A stretch of 64,000 bases of DNA from Hydractinia symbiolongicarpus (lineage: Eukaryota; Cnidaria; Hydrozoa; Anthoathecata; Hydractiniidae), in contig NC_079884.1 of assembly GCF_029227915.1 (NCBI RefSeq), positions 27,344,001 through 27,408,000 of the forward strand, in the 5' to 3' direction. Both the position numbers and the translations under genes were made by a program. Under the pieces are notes generated by a model. The model searched no databases. It was not told the origin of the DNA and saw only the letters and a list, made by a program, of their open reading frames with translations. Shown piece after piece: positions 37,501 through 50,198 of this stretch (position 1 is its first letter; the number at the start of each line of letters is the position of its first letter).

Positions 37501-38732
37501 TGTTATTTCTTGAATCCAATTGCCTAATTTATCACATTTATAAGGTCAAAGTCCAAAATCAGTTCAATTAAGTGCCACAGTCAATCGCTTCACTGTTACA
37601 AGCGATACAACTTAGTAATATCGGAAAAATATCACAAAATACATGTTGGTGCGAACATGTGACGCAACAGTTGTAAATCAACCGGATTGATACCGCTAGA
37701 AAGTCAATGAAATGTAGTTTTTGAAACTGTTTCCATTTCTTCAGCACGTGCTAACGGCTAGGATTGGTCCCACAGTAAAAAATGACTTACTTATTTACAC
37801 TTTCAAATAAAGCACTAGCACAGCGCCCAGTATAATCGCTGAGTTCCAGCAATCATGTTAAATTAAGAAGAATGTTACTTCTTGAAAGTCCAATTGTCTC
37901 AGTTATCACATTAAGGAGATCAAAGTCCAAAATAAGTTTAATTAAATCCCACAGTCAATCGTTTCACTGTTACAAGCGATAAAACTTAGTATTATCGGAA
38001 AATATCACTAAATACATGTTGGTACGAATATGTGACGCAACCGTTGTAACTCAAACGGATTGATACCGCTAGGAAGTCAATGATAAGTAGTTTTTGAACC
38101 TGTTTCCATTTCTTCAGCGCGCGCTAACGGCTAGGATTGGTCCCATAGTAAAAAATGACTTACTCATCTACACTTTTAAATAAAGCGGTACCACAGCGCC
38201 CAGTGTAATCGCTGAGTTCCAGCAATCATGTCAAATTAAGAAGAATGTTACTTCTTGGAGTCCAATTGTCTCATTTATCCCATATAGGAGGTCAAAGTCC
38301 AATGTAGGTTCAATTAAGTCCCACAGTCAATCGTTTCACTGTTAAAAGCGATGCAACCTAGAATTATCAGAAAAATATCGCTAAATACATGTTGGTACGA
38401 ATATGTGACGAGACTTTTGTAACTCAACCGGACTAATACTGTTAGAAAGACAATGAAATGTAGTTTTTGAAACTGTCTCTATTTATTCAGCGCGTGCTAA
38501 CGGCAAGGATTGGTCCCACAGTACAAAATGACTAATTTATCTAAATTTTTTAATAAAGCGCTCCCACACCGCCTAGTGTAATCGCTGAGTTCCAGCAATC
38601 ATGTCAAATTAAGAAGAATGTTATTTCTTGAATCCAATTGCCTCATTTATCACATTTATCAGGTTAAAGTCCAAAATCAGTTCAATTAAGTGTCACAGTC
38701 AATCGCTTCACTGTTACAAGCGATACAACTTA
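34501..38732. repeat. Segment beta, second copy (+16710)
   Basis: Monomer starts 34718, 35090, 35462, 35836, 36211, 36583, 36956, 37329, 37701, 38074 and 38447, each 16710 bp after its beta counterpart. Rare markers are kept, including AAGGTAATG at 35090 and CTGTTAAAAAAGCGATG near 36102. Single-base differences include CACAGTGCAAAATG near 36280 and GCCTAATTTATC near 37522. The match ends at 38732 where TTAGTAATATCGG becomes TTAGAAATATCGGG. Confidence 0.93.
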
Positions 38733-40400
38733 GAAATATCGGGAAAATATCACTAAATACATGTTGGTACGAATATGTGACGCAACCGTTGTGACTCCAA
38801 CGGATTGATTTCGCTAGAAAGTCAAGGAAATAGAGTTTTCGAAACTGTTTCCATTTCTATAACGCGCTAGCGGCTAGGATTGGTCCCGCAGTAAAAAATG
38901 ACTTACTTATCTACACTTTCAAATAAAGCGCTACCACAGCGCCCAGTGTAATCGCTGAGTTCCAGCAATCATGTCAAATTAAGAAGAATGTTATTTTTTG
39001 GGGTCCAATTGTCTCATTTATCACATTTATGAGGTCAAAGTCCAAAATCAGTTCAATTAAGTCCCACAGTCAATCGTTTCACTGTTACAAGCGATACAAC
39101 TTAGTAATATCGGAAAAATATCGCTAAATACATGTTGGTGCGAATTTGTGACTCAACCATTGTAACTCCAACGGATTGATACCGCTAAAAAGGCAAGGAA
39201 ATAGAGTTTTCGAAACTGTTTCCATTTCTTCAGCGCGCACTAACGGCTAGGATTGGTCCCACAGTAAAAAATGACTTACTTATCTACACTTTTAAATAAC
39301 GCGCTCCCACACCGCCTAATGTAATCGCTGAGTTCCAGTAATCATGTCAAATTAAGAAGAATGTTATTTCCTGAATCCAATTGCCTCATTTATCCCATTT
39401 ATAAGGTCAAAGTCCAAAATCAGTTCAATTAAGTGCCACAGTCAATCGCTTCACTGTTACAAGTGATACAACTTAGTAATATCGGAAAAATATCACAAAA
39501 TACATGTTGGTGCGAATATGTGACGCAACCGTTGTAACTCAACCGGATTGATACCGCTAGGAAGTCAATGAAATGTAAATTTTGAACCTGTTTCCATTTC
39601 TTCAGCGCGCGCTAACGGCTAGGATTGGTCCCATAGTAAAAAATGACTTACTTATCTACACTTTTAAATAAAGGGGTACCACAGCGCCCAGTGTAATCGC
39701 TGAGTTCCAGCAATCATGTCAAATTAAGAAGAATGTTACTTCTTGGAGTCCAATTGTCTCATTTATCCCATTTAGGAGGTCAAAGTCCAAAATCAGTTCA
39801 ATTAAGTGCCACAATCAATCGCTTCACTGTTACAAGAGATACAACTTAGTAATATCGGAAAAATATCGCTAAATACATGTTGGTGCGAATTTGTGACGCA
39901 ACAATTGTAACTCCAACGGATTGATACCGCTAAAAAGGCAAGGAAATAGAGTTTTCGAAACTGTTTCCATTTCTTCAGCGCGCGCTAACGGCTAGGATTG
40001 GTCCCATAGTAAAAAATGACTTACTTATCTACACTTTTAAATAAAGGGGTACCACAGCGCCCAGTGTAATCGCTGAGTTCCAGCAATCATGTCAAATTAA
40101 GAAGAATGTTACTTCTTGGAGTCCAATTGTCTCATTCATACCATTTAGGAGGTCAAAGTCCAATGTAGGTTCAATTAAGTCCCACAGTCAATCGTTTCAC
40201 TGTTAAAAGCGATACAACTTAGAAATATCGGAAAAATATCACTAAATACATGTTGGTACGAATATGTGACGCAACCGTTGTAACTCCAACGAATTTAAAC
40301 CGCTAGAAAGTAAGGATAATAGAGTTTTCGAAACTGATTGCACTTCTTCAGCGCGGGCTAGCGGCTAGGATTGGTCCCACAGTAAAAAAATGACTTACTA
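38733..40400. repeat. Partial copy of segment delta (+14848)
   Basis: Monomer starts 38819, 39190, 39562, 39935 and 40308, matching 23971-25460 at +14848. A copy-specific extra A (CAGTAAAAAAATGAC near 40380) shifts the offset by one. Near 39562 the text has AAATTTTGAACCTG where the first copy has AAATTTTAAACCTG. The switch to gamma wording lies between about 40350 and 40632 and cannot be placed better because the two subtypes agree there. Confidence 0.87.
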
Positions 40401-42001
40401 ATCCACACTTTCAAATAAAGCGCTACCACAGCGCGCAGTGTAATCGCTGAGTTCCAGCAATCATGTCAAATTAAGAAGAATGTTATTTTTTGGAGTCCAA
40501 TTGTCTCATTTATCCCATTTAGGAGGTCAAAGTCCAATGTAAGTTCAATTAAGTCCCACAGTCAATCGTTTCATTGTTAAAAGTGATAACACTTAGTAAT
40601 ATCGGAAAAATATCGCTAAATACATGTTGGTGCGAATTTGTGACGCAACCATTGTAACTCCAACGGATTGAAACCGCTAGAAAGTCAAGGAAATAGAGTT
40701 TTCCAAACTGTTTCCATTTCTTTAGCGCGAGCTAACGGCTAGGATTGGTCCCACAGTAAAAAATGACTTACTTATTTACACTTTCAAATAAAGCACTAGC
40801 ACAGCGCCCAGTATAATCGCTGAGTTCCAGCAATCATGTTAAATTAAGAAGAATGTTACTTCTTGAAAGTCCAATTGTCTCAGTTATCACATTAAGGAGA
40901 TCAAAGTCCAAAATAAGTTTAATTAAATCCCACAGTCAATCGTTTCACTGTTACAAGCGATAAAAGTTAGTATTATCGGAAAATATCACTAAATACATGT
41001 TGGTACGAATATGTGACGCAACCGTTGTAACTCAAACGGATTGATACCGCTAGGAAGTCAATGATAAGTAGTTTTTGAACCTGTTTCCATTTCTTCAGCG
41101 CGCGCTAACGGCTAGGATTGGTCCCATAGTAAAAAATGACTTACTCATCTACACTTTTAAATAAAGCGGTACCACAGCGCCCAGTGTAATCGCTGAGTTC
41201 CAGCAATCATGTCAAATTAAGAAGAATGTTACTTCTTGGAGTCCAATTGTCTCATTTATCCCATATAGGAGGTCAAAGTCCAATGTAGGTTCAATTAAGT
41301 CCCACAGTCAATCGTTTCACTGTTAAAAGCGATGCAACCTAGAATTATCAGAAAAATATCGCTAAATACATGTTGGTACGAATATGTGACGAGACCTTTG
41401 TAACTCAACCGGACTAATACTGTTAGAAAGACAATGAAATGTAGTTTTTGAAACTGTCTCTATTTATTCAGCGCGTGCTAACGGCAAGGATTGGTCCCAC
41501 AGTACAAAATGACTAATTTATCTAAATTTTTTAATAAAGCGCTCCCACACCGCCTAGTGTAATCGCTGAGTTCCAGCAATCATGTCAAATTAAGAAGAAT
41601 GTTATTTCTTGAATCCAATTGCCTCATTTATCACATTTATCAGGTTAAAGTCCAAAATCAGTTCAATTAAGTGTCACAGTCAATCGCTTCACTGTTACAA
41701 GCGATACAACTTAGTAATATCGGAAAAATATCACTAACTACATGTTGGTACGAATATGTGACGCAACCGTTGCAACTCAAACGGATTGATACCGTTAGAA
41801 AATCAATGAAATGTAGTTTTTGAAACTGTTTCCATTTCTTCAGCGCGCGCTAACGGCTAGGAAGGGTCCAACATTAAAAAGTGACTTACTTATCTACACT
41901 TTCAAATAAAACGCTACCAAAGCGCCCAGTGTAATCGCTGAGTTCCAGCAATCATGTCAAATTAAGAAGAATGTTACTTCTTGGAGTCCAATTGTCTCAT
42001 T
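40401..42001. repeat. Segment gamma, second copy (+18202)
   Basis: Monomer starts 40682, 41055, 41428 and 41800. TTTTCCAAACTG at 40699 and GCGCGAGCTAACGG match 22499 onward. A private change, GTGATAACACTTAG near 40583, is shared with 44681 in the next copy, so those two copies are more closely related to each other than to 22-23 kb. Confidence 0.87.
41257..42001. repeat. 745-bp dimer duplication, copy 1
   Basis: Two monomers' worth of sequence, from the middle of the A monomer (CATTTATCCCATATAGG) through B to the middle of the GGAAGGGTCCAAC monomer, is repeated immediately at 42002-42746. B starts 41428 and 42173, and following starts 41800 and 42545, are each 745 bp apart. Neither the first gamma copy nor the copy at 44.5-46 kb has the duplication, so it is a recent local event. 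Confidence 0.9.
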
Positions 42002-42746
42002 TATCCCATATAGGAGGTCAAAGTCCAATGTAGGTTCAATTAAGTCCCACAGTCAATCGTTTCACTGTTAAAAGCGATGCAACCTAGAATTATCAGAAAA
42101 ATATCGCTAAATACATGTTGGTACGAATATGTGACGAGACCTTTGTAACTCAACCGGACTAATACTGTTAGAAAGACAATGAAATGTAGTTTTTGAAACT
42201 GTCTCTATTTATTCAGCGCGTGCTAACGGCAAGGATTGGTCCCACAGTACAAAATGACTAATTTATCTAAATTTTTTAATAAAGCGCTCCCACACCGCCT
42301 AGTGTAATCGCTGAGTTCCAGCAATCATGTCAAATTAAGAAGAATGTTATTTCTTGAATCCAATTGCCTCATTTATCACATTTATCAGGTTAAAGTCCAA
42401 AATCAGTTCAATTAAGTGTCACAGTCAATCGCTTCACTGTTACAAGCGATACAACTTAGTAATATCGGAAAAATATCACTAACTACATGTTGGTACGAAT
42501 ATGTGACGCAACCGTTGCAACTCAAACGGATTGATACCGTTAGAAAATCAATGAAATGTAGTTTTTGAAACTGTTTCCATTTCTTCAGCGCGCGCTAACG
42601 GCTAGGAAGGGTCCAACATTAAAAAGTGACTTACTTATCTACACTTTCAAATAAAACGCTACCAAAGCGCCCAGTGTAATCGCTGAGTTCCAGCAATCAT
42701 GTCAAATTAAGAAGAATGTTACTTCTTGGAGTCCAATTGTCTCATT
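42002..42746. repeat. 745-bp dimer duplication, copy 2
   Basis: Immediate repeat of the preceding 745 bp, with monomers 42173 and 42545. After 42746 the sequence resumes with CATTCATACC, the wording that follows gamma elsewhere, so the insertion kept the monomer phase. Confidence 0.9.
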
Positions 42747-43909
42747 CATACCATTTAGGAGGTCAAAGTCCAATGTAAGTTCAATTAAGTACCACAGTCA
42801 ATCGTTTCACTGTTAAAAGCGATACAACTTAGAAATATCGGGAAAATATCACTAAATACATGTTGGTACGAATATGTGACGCAACCGTTGTGACTCCAAC
42901 GGATTGATTTCGCTAGAAAGTCAAGGAAATAGAGTTTTCGAAACTGTTTCCATTTCTATAACGCGCTAGCGGCTAGGATTGGTCCCGCAGTAAAAAATGA
43001 CTTACTTATCTACACTTTCAAATAAAGCGCTACCACAGCGCCCAGTGTAATCGCTGAGTTCCAGCAATCATGTCAAATTAAGAAGAATGTTATTTTTTGG
43101 GGTCCAATTGTCTCATTTATCACATTTATGAGGTCAAAGTCCAAAATCAGTTCAATTAAGTCCCACAGTCAATCGTTTCACTGTTACAAGCGATACAACT
43201 TAGTAATATCGGAAAAATATCGCTAAATACATGTTGGTGCGAATTTGTGACTCAACCATTGTAACTCCAACGGATTGATACCGCTAAAAAGGCAAGGAAA
43301 TAGAGTTTTCGAAACTGTTTCCATTTCTTCAGCGCGCACTAACGGCTAGGATTGGTCCCACAGTAAAAAATGACTTACTTATCTACACTTTTAAATAACG
43401 CGCTCCCACACCGCCTAATGTAATCGCTGAGTTCCAGTAATCATGTCAAATTAAGAAGAATGTTATTTCCTGAATCCAATTGCCTCATTTATCCCATTTA
43501 TAAGGTCAAAGTCCAAAATCAGTTCAATTAAGTGCCACAGTCAATCGCTTCACTGTTACAAGAGATACAACTTAGTAATATCGGAAAAATATCGCTAAAT
43601 ACATGTTGGTGCGAATTTGTGACGCAACAATTGTAACTCCAACGGATTGATACCGCTAAAAAGGCAAGGAAATAGAGTTTTCGAAACTGTTTCCATTTCT
43701 TCAGCGCGCGCTAACGGCTAGGATTGGTCCCATAGTAAAAAATGACTTACTTATCTACACTTTTAAATAAAGGGGTACCACAGCGCCCAGTGTAATCGCT
43801 GAGTTCCAGCAATCATGTCAAATTAAGAAGAATGTTACTTCTTGGAGTCCAATTGTCTCATTTATCCCATTTAGGAGGTCAAAGTCCAAAATCAGTTCAA
43901 TTAAGTGCC
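42747..43909. repeat. Partial delta copy with deletion and duplication of one monomer
   Basis: Monomers 42918 and 43289 match 23971 and 24342 at +18947. Near 43558 the text jumps from ACAAGTGATAC-type to ACAAGAGATAC-type wording, skipping one monomer (24714 in the first copy). Monomer 43661 then matches 25087, but its second half returns to wording that precedes 25087 elsewhere, so monomer 44034 repeats it 373 bp later. A loss and a gain of one unit thus sit side by side. Confidence 0.83.
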
Positions 43910-46099
43910 ACAATCAATCGCTTCACTGTTACAAGAGATACAACTTAGTAATATCGGAAAAATATCGCTAAATACATGTTGGTGCGAATTTGTGACGCAA
44001 CAATTGTAACTCCAACGGATTGATACCGCTAAAAAGGCAAGGAAATAGAGTTTTCGAAACTGTTTCCATTTCTTCAGCGCGCGCTAACGGCTAGGATTGG
44101 TCCCATAGTAAAAAATGACTTACTTATCTACACTTTTAAATAAAGGGGTACCACAGCGCCCAGTGTAATCGCTGAGTTCCAGCAATCATGTCAAATTAAG
44201 AAGAATGTTACTTCTTGGAGTCCAATTGTCTCATTCATACCATTTAGGAGGTCAAAGTCCAATGTAGGTTCAATTAAGTCCCACAGTCAATCGTTTCACT
44301 GTTAAAAGCGATACAACTTAGAAATATCGGAAAAATATCACTAAATACATGTTGGTACGAATATGTGACGCAACCGTTGTAACTCCAACGAATTTAAACC
44401 GCTAGAAAGTAAGGATAATAGAGTTTTCGAAACTGATTGCACTTCTTCAGCGCGGGCTAGCGGCTAGGATTGGTCCCACAGTAAAAAATGACTTACTAAT
44501 CCACACTTTCAAATAAAGCGCTACCACAGCGCGCAGTGTAATCGCTGAGTTCCAGCAATCATGTCAAATTAAGAAGAATGTTATTTTTTGGAGTCCAATT
44601 GTCTCATTTATCCCATTTAGGAGGTCAAAGTCCAATGTAAGTTCAATTAAGTCCCACAGTCAATCGTTTCATTGTTAAAAGTGATAACACTTAGTAATAT
44701 CGGAAAAATATCGCTAAATACATGTTGGTGCGAATTTGTGACGCAACCATTGTAACTCCAACGGATTGAAACCGCTAGAAAGTCAAGGAAATAGAGTTTT
44801 CCAAACTGTTTCCATTTCTTTAGCGCGAGCTAACGGCTAGGATTGGTCCCACAGTAAAAAATGACTTACTTATTTACACTTTCAAATAAAGCACTAGCAC
44901 AGCGCCCAGTATAATCGCTGAGTTCCAGCAATCATGTTAAATTAAGAAGAATGTTACTTCTTGAAAGTCCAATTGTCTCAGTTATCACATTAAGGAGATC
45001 AAAGTCCAAAATAAGTTTAATTAAATCCCACAGTCAATCGTTTCACTGTTACAAGCGATAAAACTTAGTATTATCGGAAAATATCACTAAATACATGTTG
45101 GTACGAATATGTGACGCAACCGTTGTAACTCAAACGGATTGATACCGCTAGGAAGTCAATGATAAGTAGTTTTTGAACCTGTTTCCATTTCTTCAGCGCG
45201 CGCTAACGGCTAGGATTGGTCCCATAGTAAAAAATGACTTACTCATCTACACTTTTAAATAAAGCGGTACCACAGCGCCCAGTGTAATCGCTGAGTTCCA
45301 GCAATCATGTCAAATTAAGAAGTATGTTACTTCTTGGAGTCCAATTGTCTCATTTATCCCATATAGGAGGTCAAAGTCCAATGTAGGTTCAATTAAGTCC
45401 CACAGTCAATCGTTTCACTGTTAAAAGCGATGCAACCTAGAATTATCAGAAAAATATCGCTAAATACATGTTGGTACGAATATGTGACGAGACCTTTGTA
45501 ACTCAACCGGACTAATACTGTTAGAAAGACAATGAAATGTAGTTTTTGAAACTGTCTCTATTTATTCAGCGCGTGCTAACGGCAAGGATTGGTCCCACAG
45601 TACAAAATGACTAATTTATCTAAATTTTTTAATAAAGCGCTCCCACACCGCCTAGTGTAATCGCTGAGTTCCAGCAATCATGTCAAATTAAGAAGAATGT
45701 TATTTCTTGAATCCAATTGCCTCATTTATCACATTTATCAGGTTAAAGTCCAAAATCAGTTCAATTAAGTGTCACAGTCAATCGCTTCACTGTTACAAGC
45801 GATACAACTTAGTAATATCGGAAAAATATCACTAACTACATGTTGGTACGAATATGTGACGCAACCGTTGCAACTCAAACGGATTGATACCGTTAGAAAA
45901 TCAATGAAATGTAGTTTTTGAAACTGTTTCCATTTCTTCAGCGCGCGCTAACGGCTAGGAAGGGTCCAACATTAAAAAGTGACTTACTTATCTACACTTT
46001 CAAATAAAACGCTACCAAAGCGCCCAGTGTAATCGCTGAGTTCCAGCAATCATGTCAAATTAAGAAGAATGTTACTTCTTGGAGTCCAATTGTCTCATT
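43910..46099. repeat. Copy of 39811-42001 (+4098/4099)
   Basis: Monomer starts 44034, 44407, 44780, 45153, 45526 and 45898. The private change CACAATCAATCG occurs near 39811 and 43910, and GTGATAACACTTAG near 40583 and 44681. The single extra A at 40380 is absent here, so the offset drops from 4099 to 4098. This copy lacks the 745-bp duplication. A private change AAGTATGTTAC is visible near 45321. Confidence 0.9.
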
Positions 46100-49000
46100 C
46101 ATACCATTTAGGAGGTCAAAGTCCAATGTAAGTTCAATTAAGTACCACAGTCAATCGTTTCACTGTTAAAAGCGATACAACTTAGAAATATCGGGAAAAT
46201 ATCACTAAATACATGTTGGTACGAATATGTGACGCAACCGTTGTGACTCCAACGGATTGATTTCGCTAGAAAGTCAAGGAAATAGAGTTTTCGAAACTGT
46301 TTCCATTTCTATAACGCGCTAGCGGCTAGGATTGGTCCCGCAGTAAAAAATGACTTACTTATCTACACTTTCAAATAAAGCGCTACCACAGCGCCCAGTG
46401 TAATCGCTGAGTTCCAGCAATCATGTCAAATTAAGAAGAATGTTATTTTTTGGGGTCCAATTGTCTCATTTATCACATTTATGAGGTCAAAGTCCAAAAT
46501 CAGTTCAATTAAGTCCCACAGTCAATCGTTTCACTGTTACAAGCGATACAACTTAGTAATATCGGAAAAATATCGCTAAATACATGTTGGTGCGAATTTG
46601 TGACTCAACCATTGTAACTCCAACGGATTGATACCGCTAAAAAGGCAAGGAAATAGAGTTTTCGAAACTGTTTCCATTTCTTCAGCGCGCACTAACGGCT
46701 AGGATTGGTCCCACAGTAAAAAATGACTTACTTATCTACACTTTTAAATAACGCGCTCCCACACCGCCTAATGTAATCGCTGAGTTCCAGTAATCATGTC
46801 AAATTAAGAAGAATGTTATTTCCTGAATCCAATTGCCTCATTTATCCCATTTATAAGGTCAAAGTCCAAAATCAGTTCAATTAAGTGCCACAGTCAATCG
46901 CTTCACTGTTACAAGTGATACAACTTAGTAATATCGGAAAAATATCACAAAATACATGTTGGTGCGAATATGTGACGCAACCGTTGTAACTCAACCGGAT
47001 TGATACCGCTAGGAAGTCAATGAAATGTAAATTTTAAACCTGTTTCCATTTCTTCAGCGCGCGCTAACGGCTAGGATTGGTCCCATAGTAAAAAATGACT
47101 TACTTATCTACACTTTTAAATAAAGGGGTACCACAGCGCCCAGTGTAATCGCTGAGTTCCAGCAATCATGTCAAATAAAGAAGAATGTTACTTCTTGGAG
47201 TCCAATTGTCTCATTTATCCCATTTAGGAGGTCAAAGTCCAAAATCAGTTCAATTAAGTGCCACAGTCAATCGCTTCACTGTTACAAGAGATACAACTTA
47301 GTAATATCGGAAAAATATCGCTAAATACATGTTGGTGCGAATTTGTGACGCAACAATTGTAACTCCAACGGATTGATACCGCTAAAAAGGCAAGGAAATA
47401 GAGTTTTCGAAACTGTTTCCATTTCTTCAGCGCGCGCTAACGGCTAGGATTGGTCCCATAGTAAAAAATGACTTACTTATCTACACTTTTAAATAAAGGG
47501 GTACCACAGCGCCCAGTGTAATCGCTGAGTTCCAGCAATCATGTCAAATTAAGAAGAATGTTACTTCTTGGAGTCCAATTGTCTCATTCATACCATTTAG
47601 GAGGTCAAAGTCCAATGTAGGTTCAATTAAGTCCCACAGTCAATCGTTTCACTGTTAAAAGCGATACAACTTAGAAATATCGGAAAAATATCACTAAATA
47701 CATGTTGGTACGAATATGTGACGCAACCGTTGTAACTCCAACGAATTTAAACCGCTAGAAAGTAAGGATAATAGAGTTTTCGAAACTGATTGCACTTCTT
47801 CAGCGCGGGCTAGCGGCTAGGATTGGTCCCACAGTAAAAAATGACTTACTAATCCACACTTTCAAATAAAGCGCTACCACAGCGCGCAGTGTAATCGCTG
47901 AGTTCCAGCAATCATGTCAAATTAAGAAGAATGTTATTTTTTGGAGTCCAATTGTCTCATTTATCCCATTTAGGAGGTCAAAGTCCAATGTAAGTTCAAT
48001 TAAGTCCCACAGTCAATCGTTTCATTGTTAAAAGTGATACAACTTAGTAATATCGGAAAAATATCGCTAAATACATGTTGGTGGGAATTTGTGACGCAAC
48101 CATTGTAACTCCAACGGATTGAAACCGCTAGAAAGTCAAGGAAATAGAGTTTTCGAAACTGTTTCCATTTCTTTAGCGCGAGCTAACGGCTAGGATTGGT
48201 CCCACAGTAAAAAATGACTTACTTATCTACACTTTTAAATAAAGCGCTACCACAGCGCCCAGTGTAATCGCTGAGTTCCAGCAATCATGTCAAATTAAGA
48301 AGAATGTTACTTCTTGGAGTCCAATTGTCTCATTTATCCCACTTAGGAGGTCAAAGTCCAATGTAAGTTCAATTAAGTCCCACAGTCAATCGTTTCACTG
48401 TTAAAAGCGATACAACTTAGAAATATCGGAAAAACATCACTAAATACATGTTGGTACGAATATGTGACGCAACCGTTGTAACTCAAACGGATTGATACCG
48501 CTAGAAAGTCAAGGAAATGTAGGATTGAAAACTGTCTCTATTTATTGAGCGCGCTAACGGCAAGGATTTGTCCCACTGTACAAAATGACTAATTTATCTA
48601 AATATTTTAATAAAGCGCTTCCACACAGCCCAGTGTAATCGCTGAGTTCCAGCAATCATGTCAAATTAAGAAGAATGTTATTTCTTGGAGTCCAATTGCC
48701 TCATTTATAACATTTATAAGGCCAAAGTCCAAAATCAGTTCAATTAAGTCCCACAGTCAATCGCTTCACTGTTACAAGCGATACAACTTAGTAATATCGG
48801 AAAAATATCACAAAATACATGTTGGTACAAATATGTGAGGCAACCGTTGTAACTCAAACATGTAGTTTACTGAAAATGGCTCTGTTACTTCAGTGCAGGT
48901 TGACGGCCAGGATTGGTACCACAGTAAAAAATAACTTACTTATCTAAATTTTTTAATGAAGCGCTACTGCAGAGCCCAGTGTAATCGATGAATTCCAGCA

Positions 49001-50198
49001 ATCATGTCAAATTAAGAACAATGTTATTTCTTGAAAGTCCAATTGTCTCAGTTATCACATTTAGGAGGTCAAAGTCTAATACAGTTCAATTAAGTCACAC
49101 AGTCAATCGTTTCACTGTTACAAGCGATACAACTTAGTAATATCGGAAAAATATCACTAACTACATGTTGGTACGAATATGTGACGCAACCGTTGCATCT
49201 CAAACGGATTGATACCGTTAGAAAATCAATGAAATGTAGTTTTTGAAACTGTTTCCATTTCTTCAGCGCGCGCTAACGGCTAGGAATGGTCCAACAATAA
49301 AAAATGACTTACTTATCTACACTTTCAAATAAAGCGCTACCAAAGCGCCCAGTGTAATCGCTGAGTTCCAGCAATCATGTCAAATTAAGAAGAATGTTGT
49401 TTCTTGGAGTCCAATTGGCTCATTTATCACATTTAGGAGGTCAAAGTCCAAAATAAGTTTAATTAAGTCCCACAGTCAATCGTTTCACTGTTACAAGCGA
49501 TACAACTTAGTATTATCGGAAAATATCACTAAATACATGTTGGTACGAATATGTGACGCAACCGTTGTAACTCAAACGGATTGATACCGCTAGGAAGTCA
49601 ATGAAATGTAGTTTTTGAACCTGTTTCCATTTCTTCAGCGCGCGCTAACGGCTAGGATTGGTCCCATAGTAAAAAATGACTTACTCATCTACACTTTTAA
49701 ATAAAGCGGTACCACAGCGCTCAGTGTAATCGCTGAGTTCCAGCAATCATGTCAAATTAAGAAGAATGTTACTTCTTGGAGTCCAATTGTCTCATTTATC
49801 CCATTTAGGAGGTCAAAGTCCAATGTAAGTTCCATTAAGTCCCACAGTCAATCGTTTCACTGTTAAATGCGATGCAACCTAGAATTATGGGAAAAATATC
49901 GCTAAATACATGTTGGTACGAATATGTGACGAGACCTTTTTAACTCAACCGGACTGATACTGTTAGAAAGACAATGAAATGTAGTTTTTGAAACTGTCTC
50001 TATTTATTCAGCGCGCGCTAACGGCTAGGAATGGTCCAACAATAAAAAATGACTTACTTATCTACACTTTCAAATAAAGCGCTACCAAAGCGCCCAGTGT
50101 AATCGCTGAGTTCCAGCAATCATGTCAAATTAAGAAGAATGTTGTTTCTTGGAGTCAAATTGGCTCATTTATCACATTTAGGAGGTCAAAGTCCAAAA
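46100..50198. repeat. Delta plus start of alpha, further copy (+22300)
   Basis: Monomer starts 46271, 46642, 47014, 47387, 47760, 48133, 48506, 48860 (short junction), 49223, 49595 and 49968, all 22300 bp after 23971-27668. It includes the rare GTTGGTGGGAATTTG (48081, first at 25781) and the delta-to-alpha junction at 49021. This is the most complete copy of delta. It ends near 50198, where two monomers (743 bp) are missing relative to 26-30 kb. Confidence 0.92.
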
